Assembly (NCBI GenBank): GCA_037893245.1
Contig: JBAIAA010000260.1
Coordinates: forward strand, 186,001 to 250,000
Direction of reading: 5' to 3'
Length of the DNA stretch: 64,000 nt
DNA from: Crossaster papposus
Lineage: Eukaryota > Echinodermata > Asteroidea > Velatida > Solasteridae
Below the pieces are notes generated by a model, which was given only the letters and a program-made list of their open reading frames with translations, had not been told where the DNA came from and did not search any database. Position 1 is the stretch's first letter. Every line of letters starts with the position of its first letter. This document shows positions 35,125 to 44,611 of this stretch, piece by piece. A program made the position numbers and the translations under genes.

Positions 35125-35400
35125 CTGGGCGGGATAGTTACGCAACCACACTGCTGGCATACCAGCACATCATAAATTATACAGATTTATCTCTGCAGAC
35201 CAGCCACACACACCTACAATCCAATGATACTTCACGCAGCAGAACTGCTTCAGCATCTCCCAAAACAATTACGAAAACGATGAGAAAAAAATTCTGACTT
35301 GTGACAACTCCCATAAACACCCTCCCCTTCCCACATATAATGAGTTCTGATTCACTGCAGCTAACTCTAGAATTGATCTATAAAAAAAAATAAAAACAAC
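35125..35400 (+). repeat. Dispersed copy of the 21.34-21.62 kb module
   Basis: GATAGTTACGCAACCACACT, CAGATTTATCTCTG and GAGTTCTGATTCACTGCAGC are shared with 21345-21600 in the same order. A more diverged partial copy precedes it at 34860-35110. The TIRs of the 21-kb element are absent here. Confidence 0.7.
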
Positions 35401-35428
35401 TTAACTGATCATTCCTGGAACTGTTTGT

Positions 35429-36866
35429 ATGACGTCACAATATAAGTTAATCAGGTATGCTGACAATCAATTGTGTAGCCATTCGTGCAAAAGTAAATAC
35501 CTAAAGTCTGCTGAAAGGGCCCGAATTACCCCTCGTGACGCGGTGCCCGATAAAACCTGCATAAATGAAATATGCTCGTATGTTAAACGTTCTGTAATCA
35601 ACAACAGACGTCCTGAGTCGTTGTCGTCGATTTATGACAGATATCTCAACTTGTGTGAAGATGCTGATGAAAGTCCTGTTTCTACCTATAGTTTTGTTTG
35701 CAAGACGACCTAATCGCGGTATGCAGCGCGCGCTAGGCCCCCGATGCGGTCGCCCTCTAACGTAAACCGTACCACGCCACGACCTTTTATAAGTTCTTCT
35801 TTTATATCATGTGTGACGTTGAAAACCTTGAAAGTGAGATCGCTCTTTCTTAACAGGTTACACACAATGCTTGCCCAGATGGTACAATTCCCAATCGTAC
35901 TATTGGGCTCGCGTTTGACTATTACGACGAATTGTCCTACACGTTATCTGGCGCTGATACGATCCACGACGCCATGGGTATTCTGTACCAGATCGAAGGC
36001 ACACCACAACACGGCATTTCTGCATCTTCGACGGGTAGTCAGCAACCCAGCAGGAAGAAAAGAAAGCTCAATATTCCACAAACCGTTCTTGCCCCATACA
36101 AAACCTAAAATGACGTATTTCACATACAAGAATACCGATGTCTTCCTCCGCCCTGATGACTGCATCGACAAAGCCCGCACCGAAGATTTGATCTGGATGA
36201 TGTGTCATGCTCTTGAATTGAAAAACATACATGTGGGCATTCTTTAATTCTATATATTACACAGATCATTTACCCAAGCAAGTAGCTCATTACATGCCCA
36301 ACTTGAAGCAACCATGAACCGACAAGTTTGTGGACGTCGTGGTAGAAACATTGCGCATTACCAAGAGATGCGCCACTCAATGCCAGCAAAAGCAGATTTC
36401 GCGCAGTATTGGAGAATGGGGCGTTCACTGTCAGGAGAAGCGACAATAATTTCTCCAAGTGTCCAGTGGACCTGGTACTAGAGCAGACAAATAACGCAAA
36501 TGCCGCATCTAGATTGGCGGGTCTGTCAGCATCGACAAATAACTACAATGCACTGATGTGCACTCTACGGCTATGGTTGGACTCGGAGGCCCATAATCGG
36601 TTGTTGCTGACGTCTGTCCTTCCAGGATATAGAGAGACACATGTGACTTGAGAAAAGTTATTATTCAGATCGAACAGTCCTGTAATCCCTTTATGATCAG
36701 ACCAGCGATGTTCTTGTTAACATCCACACAGGCAAGGCTGCCTGTCGAGCAGTCAAAAAAATGTCGGCTCTCCGTGTCGCAAGTTGGTAGAAGCAGGCAC
36801 AAGAAATTAATTGACGCCTGCATTGCTGATTCGGATTTGAACAGCCAATCAAAAGATTTAATTTAA
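35429..36866 (+). pseudogene. N-terminal/central part of the same repeated family, degraded
   Basis: Successive pieces in changing frames: DKTCINEICSYVKRSVINNR with ESLSSIYDRYL (35550-35650); CPDGTIPNRTIGLAFDYYDE plus LSGADTIHDAMGILYQ (35870-35990); KMTYFTYKNTDVFLRPDD and TEDLIWMMCHAL (36100-36230); GAFTVRRSDNNFSKCPVDLV with LEQTNNANAASR (36410-36520). The order matches what I recall of the family whose C-terminus is at 31978-32622. This copy is on the other strand and lacks its middle and end. Stops and frameshifts occur between every block. Confidence 0.5.
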
Positions 36867-37124
36867 AGAACTTTGAATCCGCGCCAGTAGTATGATTACG
36901 CCCTCTTGCGTTCGTGACCTTCGACCCTTCTGTCTTGGTTCTATCGTTTATCGCTCAATGTGCGTTCTCGCCTTAGCTCATTAAAGTCTCTCATTATACC
37001 CGATAAGTCGATTACAGTTGTGGTTATTGTGTGTGTTGGATAGAACCCTTGTCCTTACTGGCGTGGTGGCAGCGTTTTGAGACGAATCTTCGCCGTACAA
37101 AGTGTGGAAACAGTGCTTCGGTAC

Positions 37125-37313
37125 AACTATAGAATGCAGGGCCACTCAACCCCTCTCGACTTTATTTACCCTATCACATAAAATGGAGTGGCCCTGTATT
37201 CTATGGGGCTGGGTATTGGGGTATACAGGGTTAGGGTTAGGGTTAGGGTCAGTTCATTATATGTCCTAGGGTAAATAAAGTCGAGAGGGGTTGAGTGGCC
37301 CTGCATTCTATAG
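37125..37313. mobile_element. 189-bp palindromic TIR element with internal TTAGGG repeats
   Basis: 49-bp perfect inverted repeats (37125-37173 and 37265-37313, beginning AACTATAGAATGCAGGGCCA) enclose a 91-bp core. The core holds GGGTTAGGGTTAGGGTTAGG and a second partial copy of the arm (GAGTGGCCCTGTATTCTATG). It interrupts the gag region of the retrotransposon. Confidence 0.75.
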
Positions 37314-37334
37314 TTACTCCCTCCCCCTTCACGC

Positions 37335-38744
37335 CCGTCTTTCGGCTCGCAACCCAGGTCCGAACTACGTCAACCACAACGACGTCCCTCTCGCCCCCCA
37401 AAGTCATGCCCCATCTGCAAACAGGTGGGACGGAACAGTTCCAATCACTTCCTGAGCGAGTGCCCTCACCTCCCCGAGCAGGACCGACGCTTTATCCTGA
37501 AAGCCCGTCAAATCGCTAACATCCTGGACAACAGCCCAGAAGACGAGCCCCAAGAAGTCAATGAGGATGAGGAGAGCCCTGACACGAACGACAGGGACAA
37601 TCCCTCCGCCTTCAGAGTCCAGACACGACATTTCCCGTACTTGGACACGTTTTGTGGCCATCACACCATCCGCATAACCATTGATAGTGGAGCCACAGGA
37701 AACATGATCCGTTCCTCCACTGCGAAGCGCCTAGGGGCTACAATAAAGGAGAGCTCCCAGTCTGCACATCAAGCGGATGGCTCATCCCCACTCACGGTAA
37801 TGGGCGAGACACGCCTCACACTCTCCCGTGATGGCCGTGAGTTCTGCTTCGAAGCCCTAGTGATCGAGAACCTCGATGTCGACGCACTTAGTGGTACACC
37901 TTTTATGGAGACAAATGATTTGGCCGTTCGACCAGCCAAGCGCCTCATCTCCCTCGCTGATAGAACCACCTTCCTCTACGGCTCACCCACAGACCAACCC
38001 AGGCCTCATAGCGTCCGCCGTGCACATGTACTTCGTGCCCCTGCCAGCTCCACCACTGTCTGGCCAGGAGAATTCTTTGAGGTACCACTCCCCAAGGACA
38101 TATCGTCATCCGACAGCACTTTCGCCCTTGAGCCCCGCACTGATTCCTCTAGCACTAATCTGGCTGACCCCGCTCAACTCTGGCCTCCCCCGGACATTAT
38201 TGACAGCGTGGCAGGGAAGATACGCATTCCGAACTTGACTACGGAGCCACGTGTACTGAAACGACATGAACACTTCTGTCAAGTCCGCCCTGTGTTCGTA
38301 CCCACCCCACCCCACGACAAAACAGGTGAGCGCAGTACTACCCAGAGCTGCCCAGAAAAGCAACTGCCCCGGCTGGCCCCACACTCCAAACTAGTCTCCC
38401 TTGATCCAGACAACATACTTCCTAACGAAACGAGAGCTGCTTTCCAGTCCCTCAACCAGGAGTTTGATGAGGTCTTCAACCCAGTATTAAATAGTTACAA
38501 TGGCAGTGCTGGACACTTTGAAGCCGTCGTCAACATGGGCCCCGTCCAGCCCCCACAGCGCAAGGGGCGCCTCCCACAGTATTCGAAGGACAAACTGCAG
38601 GAGCTTCAACAAAAATTTGACGATCTTGAACAGAAGGGTGTTTTTGCACGTCCAGAGGACGTAGGCATTACAGTCGAATACCTCAACCCCTCCTTTCTCG
38701 TCAAGAAGTCAAATGGTGGCTTTCGATTAGTCACAGCCTTCGCT
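37335..38744 (+). pseudogene. Retrotransposon gag end, protease and start of RT
   Basis: A zinc knuckle C-x2-C-x9-H-x4-C at about 37407-37463 (CPICKQVGRN..) is followed by an aspartic protease with TIDSGATGNMIR (Asp at 37683) and a linker. Then RT fingers: [14 protein letters not shown] and [18 protein letters not shown]. The frame then breaks at about 38744. The start is not visible because an inserted element separates the knuckle from upstream gag sequence. Confidence 0.75.
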
Positions 38745-38745
38745 A

Positions 38746-39750
38746 TGTTGGTCGCTATAGCAAGCCACAGCCTGCCCTCATGCCTGATGTCAACTCCACC
38801 CTGCGACAAATCGCACAGTGGAAACACATTATTGCCACTGACCTCACCAGCGCCTTCTACCAAATCCCCCTATCTCGCGACTCCATGAAGTACTGCGGAG
38901 TAGCAACCCCTTTCCGCGGAGTCCGCGTCTACACCAGGTCAGCAATGGGCATGCCGGGCTCAGAAACTGCACTTGAGGAGCTCATGTGCCGCGTGCTGGG
39001 TGACCTGCTGAAGGAGGGCATAGTAGCCAAGATCGCAGATGACCTGCATTGCGGTGGCAACACTCACAACGAACTGTTGCATAATTGGAGGCGGGTCCTG
39101 CATACCCTGTACAAATGCGATCTTCGCCTCTCTGCCAAAAAGACCGTCATCTGCCCAAAGACGACCACCATACTGGGATGGGTTTGGTCTCTGGGAACGC
39201 TCCGTGCAAGTCCTCATCGCGTCGCGACCCTTGCATCATGCTCCATCCCTGAGAAAGTCGCAGGCCTGCGTTCTTTCATCGGGGCATACGAGGTCCTTGC
39301 CCGCGTCCTTCCCAACTGTGCCTCCATCATATCACCCCTAGATAGCGTCGTGGCTGGACGTCAATCGATTGATCGCCTTCAATGGACTGACGACACTCGC
39401 ACCGCCTTCTCCAATGCTCAGGCTTCCCTCTCTAAAGCTCGTATAGTCACTTTACCTCGCCCAGATGACCAGTTATGGATTGTAACAGACGGAGCTGTCA
39501 AGAATTATGGCATTGGTGCAACTATGTATGTCGCTCGCCATGGTACGCTGCTCCTTGCCGGCTTCTTCAGTGCCAAACTCCGTGGGCGTCAGCCAACTTG
39601 GCTCCCGTGTGAAGTAGAGGCCCTGGCAATTGCTGCTGCCACTAAGCACTTCAGCCCATACATCATCCAGTCTACACACAAAACATCCATCCTCACCGAC
39701 AGCAAACCCTGTGTTCAGCTTTTGAGAAGTTATGCCGTGGGGAATTTTCC
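38746..39750 (+). pseudogene. Retrotransposon RT core and RNase H
   Basis: The frame resumes one base out of step after about 38744. Present: [27 protein letters not shown], and [10 protein letters not shown], whose DD pair at about 39035-39043 gives a variant of the usual Y-x-D-D. Then [18 protein letters not shown] and thumb/connection. RNase H blocks follow: [26 protein letters not shown] and [11 protein letters not shown] second one-base slip in a T-run at about 39747 ends the frame. Confidence 0.8.
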
Positions 39751-39754
39751 GCTA

Positions 39755-41037
39755 GCCCCCGCGTATCTACATTTCTGTCGACTGTCAGCCGCTTTCAAGC
39801 CACAGTCCGCCATCTCGCAGGGTCAGCAAATATCCCATCAGACTTCGCCAGTCGGAATGCCCCAGAGTGCACTGACTCTGCTTGCCAAATCTGCTCGTTC
39901 GTTAAGCATACAGAGGATTCCGTCGTCCAGCGCATCTCTACACAGGACATTGTCACTGGCAAGGTGAAGCTGCCATTCACCAGTCGATCAGCCTGGGCAA
40001 ACTTGCAGGCAGAGTGCCCAGATTTGCGCCGTACGCATGCTCATCTTCTGCAAGGCACTCGTCCCTCCAAAAAGGTCACCAATGCCAAAGATGTCAAACG
40101 ATACCTCAACGTCGCCACCATCGCCAAAGATGGCCTCCTGATCGTTCGCAGAGATGAGCCACTTGCCCCCACAAGGGAGTGCATTGTAGTCCCACGACAG
40201 GTTATGGATGGCCTTTTCACTGCCCTTCACATCCAGCTCAACCATCCATCATGCCACCAACTCAAGTGCGTTGTCCATCGCTACTTCTACGCCCTCGACA
40301 TGGACAAGTCCATTGAGAAAATAACGTCTAGTTGCCACCAATGCGCTGCACTCCGCAATGCTCCCACTACCGTAAAGCCCCAAACCACCGAAGATCCACC
40401 AGATGCTGTCGGCATATCCTTTGCGGCCGATGTTATCAAACGAAGTCGTCAGCTCATTCTTGTTGTACGTGAGAGTGTCACGTCTTTCACAGCCACATGC
40501 TTCATAGAGGATGAACGACACACCACCCTTCGGGACGCACTTATTCGCCTTTGCATTGAGTTACGCCCACTTGACGGACCCCCAGCTGTGATCCGTACTG
40601 ACCCAGCACCAGGCTTCAAGTCCCTTGTGACTGATGAGCTCCTGCAGCAGCACAGGTTGACCATAGAAATTGGCCGCATCAAGAATGTCAACAAGAATCC
40701 AGTTGCCGAAAAAGCTGTGCGAGAGCTGGAAGACGAGCTCCTGCGCCAAGATCCCATGGGTGGCACCGTAACACCGCTGACTCTTGCGTTAGCCACATCT
40801 TGCCTGAATTCCCGCATACGCTCCCGTGGTCTGTCCGCTCGCGAGATGTGGTATCAACGGGATCAGTTCACAAACAACCAGATTCCCATCACCGACCGAC
40901 AGTTGATTTTTGACCAGCACGACCTTCGCAACGCTAATCACCCCTACAGTGAAAAGTCAAAGACACCATCAGGCAGAATTGCATCTGACACTATTGTTAC
41001 CATCGGGGACTTAGTATACCTCCATAAGATGAGGTGA
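39755..41037 (+). pseudogene. Retrotransposon integrase
   Basis: After the slip the frame is open to 41037. It contains [16 protein letters not shown], an HHCC zinc-binding domain ([12 protein letters not shown] ... CHQCAAL), and a DDE core with FAADVIKRS (Asp), [13 protein letters not shown] (Asp) and [14 protein letters not shown] (Glu). It ends [10 protein letters not shown]. The usual C-terminal domain is missing, consistent with truncation at the junction. Confidence 0.8.
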
Positions 41038-41159
41038 AATCAACCGTCTGGGGGCGCTTTTCAAGGGGGTCTGGGGTTCAGACCCAACCTCTGGGGGGAG
41101 GCTGACCTACTTTAAGGGGTCAAACCTTCTGGGTGAAATGGGGTGAAATCTTATGGAGC

Positions 41160-42262
41160 TAGCTCTTAGACTATAAGCTCGGCCCTGTCATTTTCATAGC
41201 TATCGTTAATGATGCTGCTGAGAATGCCATCTCTCACAGCTTCAAATATGTCGACGATTTGAGCCTTGCGGAGGTCCGTACCACCAGCTCGCCCAGCCAG
41301 ATAGAGTTGGATGTTCAAGACCCTGATGCTTGGTCCAATAGTAACCACCTCAAGCTCAATCCCTCCAAATGCAAGGTGATGCAAATCTGCTTCAAAAAAA
41401 CAACCGCCCACCCCACCTGACCTGGAAATTGCTGGTCAAAAGATTGAGCTGGTGAATGAGACTAAGCTTCTTGGTCTTACAATATAATCAAATCTATGGT
41501 GGGACTTGCAGTTCAATAACATGATTACTAAGAGAAGTCGTAGATTATATATGCTCGGTCGTCTGAAAGTGAAACGTTTTGGTGTACCCGTAGAGGATTT
41601 GGTCTCTGTGTACATTGGGTATGTGCGCCCTGTTCTTGAGTATGCTGCACCCGTGTGATGGCATATGGTAGCATTAGTTCCCACTAAACGCAGCAGATTG
41701 AACGAATTCAAAAAAGGGCTTGCCATATTATCCTTGGCAATACATATACCTCGTACACTGAGGCTGTGGCTCTCACGGGTCTCCAGACACTTGAAGAGAG
41801 ACGTCTTCAACTTTGCTCTCAATTTGCAATCAAATGTACGACCTCTAACAAATACGCTAATGGTTTCCTCACAACAATAACTCATGTACTATGTGCCTAC
41901 GACACACTCCTATTTACCACATTCCTAAAATAAAAACCAAGAGATACGGTAACAGTTCCATTCCTTACCTCACCAAACTTCTTAACCAATAATAACCGGT
42001 GCTGGGTCATCATTTCAACGTGTTTCCAATTGATTACTTATTCCAGTATATAACAACATGAAACATATTATATGTATTCCTCGATGGTGCAATAATCTTG
42101 GCATGTAATTTTGTGTAATTTTGTAATTTTGTAATTTTGTAATTTCAAGTGACATTTTAACGTGTTTTTAAATTTTAATGTATTACATTTTAATGTTTTT
42201 ATTGTAATCACCTGTAATTCAGCTTTTTGCTGCGAAATGATGTTAATAAATTTGAATTGAAT
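41160..42262 (+). pseudogene. LINE reverse-transcriptase relic with (GAATT) tail
   Basis: Translated with shifts: GPVIFIAIVNDAAENAISHS, then FKYVDDLSLAEV, a YVDD catalytic box, then DAWSNSNHLKLNPSKCKVMQ. Downstream, a thumb/C-terminal region is broken by stops. The 3' end AATAAATTTGAATTGAAT resembles the tail of the 26.5-kb LINE, so the two belong to related clades. Confidence 0.65.
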
Positions 42263-42269
42263 CCGCGCC

Positions 42270-42630
42270 TGGTATTTGGCAGGATCTGTATAAATAAACG
42301 GACAGTATTTTGCAGGACTCATGGAACATTTTTTCAGGATCTGTCATTATATAAACTGACAGTATTTGGCAGGACAATTTTTAGCAGGATCTGTATTAAA
42401 AACAGACAGTATTTTGCAGGACTCATGGGAATTTTTGTTTAGCAGGATCTTTATTATTAACGGACAGTGGCAGGGCTAGACAGTTTTTATCAGGATATCT
42501 GTGTTATAAACGGACAGTATTTGGCTGGACTCATGGGACAGTTTTTTGCAGGATCTGTATAAATGGACAGTACTATTTGGAAGGATGGGACAGTTTTTAG
42601 CAGGATTTGTAAACGCACAGTATTTGACTC
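42270..42630 (+). repeat. Degenerate minisatellite, unit about 55-65 bp
   Basis: About six imperfect units built around GCAGGATCTGTATAAA, GGACAGTATTTGGCAGGACT and CATGGGACAGTTTTT. It begins right after the LINE relic tail. Confidence 0.7.
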
Positions 42631-43314
42631 TGATGGCTAGTCATCAGCTGTGTCCTTCACTTTAGGAATTTTTATTTGTCACACAAAAGAAAAATTAAAT
42701 AAGCCAAACTTCTAAATTCAATCTCTAGCGGTCAAGAACTAAATCATTCCAAAAGGAAACAATTTTACAAATAAATAAAGGAATGTTCCCACTGATTCGG
42801 TTGATTTTCTGGACATTTGTTTCTGTCATTTTACAATTGAGTTATTCAGCACTAAGCTTGTCGGCTCAACGTTTCAGTTCCAGTCGCTGCGGAGCAGCTA
42901 TCGTTCTAGTTCCAGTCGCTGCGGAACAGCTCAACACTCAGTTTTGGAATAGCTATGAGTCACAGTACCACCACAAACATTCAATGTTTCTTGAAAACAC
43001 AGCACACCATAGGTGCCGTGATATCAGACTGTTATTCATTGACACAGTAAACGAAAAATTGTTATAATAAATAAGATATAAAGCTTTGAACGGTGGAGAC
43101 TAGACTAGGAAGATTTGCGGTAACACCATGTGAAAGGATCTCTCTTATCATAATAACCCAGTACATGTATATGTTATTGATGTTTGCACATTTAAACCCA
43201 TTATAGTCCACACTTGTACACATTAGTATTACAATAACATGTACTCTAAAAGACCAGCAAGAAAGATTGGAATCACGTTGGCCTATCATCAAAATATTAT
43301 CCGACTTTCGACTT

Positions 43315-43480
43315 CAGGTTGGCGCAGCGGTTCTTTCCTCGGCTTCCACCGCTGTGATCCGGGTCCGAATCCTGCCTGGGCCATTATGTGGATTGGGTTT
43401 TCAGCCCCTTCCTGATTCCGTGGGTTTTCCCCAAAATCTTTTGGGGTTTTCCTCCCACCTCTAAAACTGTACCTTCTTCA
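43315..43480 (+). mobile_element. SINE family C, copy 2
   Basis: Head TTGGCGCAGCGGTTCTTTCC with B-box GGGTCCGAATCC, then GATTCCGTGGGTTTTCCCCA and CCTCCCACCTCTAAAACTGT. Confidence 0.8.
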
Positions 43481-44109
43481 CATTATCTTCTCTCATCCTG
43501 TTATTGGCGCTATATCACTGTTGGGTGTTAAATGACACAAATAATTTGAGTTCCACGTACGCTGGCCTGTCTGATCTAAAAGTTCGTAGTTTGCCCACAA
43601 TGCACTCAATGTATTTCCCAAGTTTGTTTGAATTTATGCTTGGCATGTTTTCCCATACAAATATACCTTTAAATTGCCCATTTCATTAAACTTCTTATAA
43701 CACTATTCTACTTCTATTCTGATGTCCATTCTATATCTTACTAGTTATTCCCATTTTCCTTCTCGTTTTTTTTCTTCTGATTTCTTCACGAATTCACTCC
43801 CGTGTTGTTCTCACGTAGTGTTAATTGCTATTCCAAATATTTTGAATAATCTGCCCGAACAAGTGCGAACATATTATGCCAATTGCACTGATCTACGGAG
43901 TTATAACTTGGTTGCCACTATAATGTGGAGCCGGCTGGGAAATTCCCCTTCTTCATTTTTCCTCCAAAAGGTAAATCAGAATTCGTATCAATGATTTGGA
44001 TTCCTGTAAATATTCTTGTACGTCTGTAAAAATTATGTTTGTAACTTTCTGTGAATGTGGTTGTATTTATTATAATTAATATTATTATATTATAATACAA
44101 TTATTACCC

Positions 44110-44385
44110 CTGCTCGCTGGGCCCACGAAACATTCCAAATACCATCTCAGCAACCTGGGGAGTATACAGCTCAATGCTGCCATTTTGGCGCAAAGCAGCT
44201 AATAACAACCATCTCCACCCTCACAGCTACCCATTTACTCCTGGGTGGAGAGAAGCAATCAGTGACAAAGTGCCTTGCCCAAGGGCACACTCATCATAGT
44301 ACCAGGCCGAACTCAAATGCACAACCTGCAGCTTTACCCACAGACGGCGAATTCAATGTTCCATACCACGAGGCCACATGGTTTA
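44110..44385 (-). mobile_element. SINE family B, copy 2
   Basis: Shares the CAATGCTGCCATTTTGGCGC and GTGACAAAGTGCCTTGCCCA blocks with copy 1; lacks the 3' tail. Lies just 3' of PEX7. Confidence 0.75.
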
Positions 44386-44420
44386 TTTTGGGTGAATAGA
44401 TATTAGCTCCCCTCAGTAAT

Positions 44421-44460
44421 GCAAGTTGACAAACTAGAGGGAGTTTGTCAACTTGCAATA
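44421..44460. repeat. Hairpin with 16-bp arms
   Basis: TGCAAGTTGACAAACT, loop AGAGGG, then the exact inverse. About 40-70 nt past the PEX7 poly(A) signal on the coding strand. Confidence 0.6.
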
Positions 44461-44495
44461 CCAATAACATCGACTATGTCCTCTTAAAATTATGT

Positions 44496-44501
44496 TTTAT
44501 T
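44496..44501 (-). terminator. AATAAA poly(A) signal of PEX7
   Basis: A canonical AATAAA lies about 27 nt after the PEX7 stop on the coding strand, implying a very short 3' UTR. Its use is inferred. Confidence 0.5.
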
Positions 44502-44527
44502 TGCATAATTAGTTTCATCTGTGGCTA

Positions 44528-44611
44528 TTAGTCAGGCCCCGGAGGAGGATTTCCTAGCAGTGATTTAGGAGTGAATACAACTGTCCTATCATCCCATCCA
44601 CAGTCAGCCAG
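44528..44611 (-). CDS. PEX7: PEX7 exon 10 (C-terminal, stop)
   Basis: 84 nt. Encodes [19 protein letters not shown], then a proline-rich end PPPGPD and TAA. The C-x-W-D-D/E pattern closes the last propeller blade. Acceptor TTTCAG. Confidence 0.9.
   Translation of the reverse strand: MADCGWDDRTVVFTPKSLLGNPPPGPD

Larger units (their letters stand above)
36880..41037 (+). mobile_element. LTR retrotransposon internal region (gag knuckle, PR, RT, RNase H, IN), broken and 3' truncated
   Basis: Domain order protease-RT-RNase H-integrase fits Gypsy-like (or BEL-like) elements. No env is seen. Upstream 36880-37070 contains ATTAAAG and a GTGGTGGCAGCG-type junction that could be the 5' LTR/primer site, but no matching 3' LTR exists: homology stops at about 41035 just after GDLVYLHKM, joining unrelated DNA. 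Two single-base frameshifts and one inserted palindromic element disrupt it. GC content is clearly higher than in the surrounding DNA. Confidence 0.75.

Noticed and set aside
37226..37248. TTAGGG repeats as a chromosome end or telomere fusion
   Set aside because: Only about four units, enclosed by a perfect inverted-repeat element inside a retrotransposon.
38106..40817. Minus-strand ORFs across the retrotransposon
   Set aside because: Antisense shadows of protease, RT and integrase; no independent motifs.
41166..41411. Minus-strand 81-aa ORF
   Set aside because: Antisense of the LINE YVDD relic.
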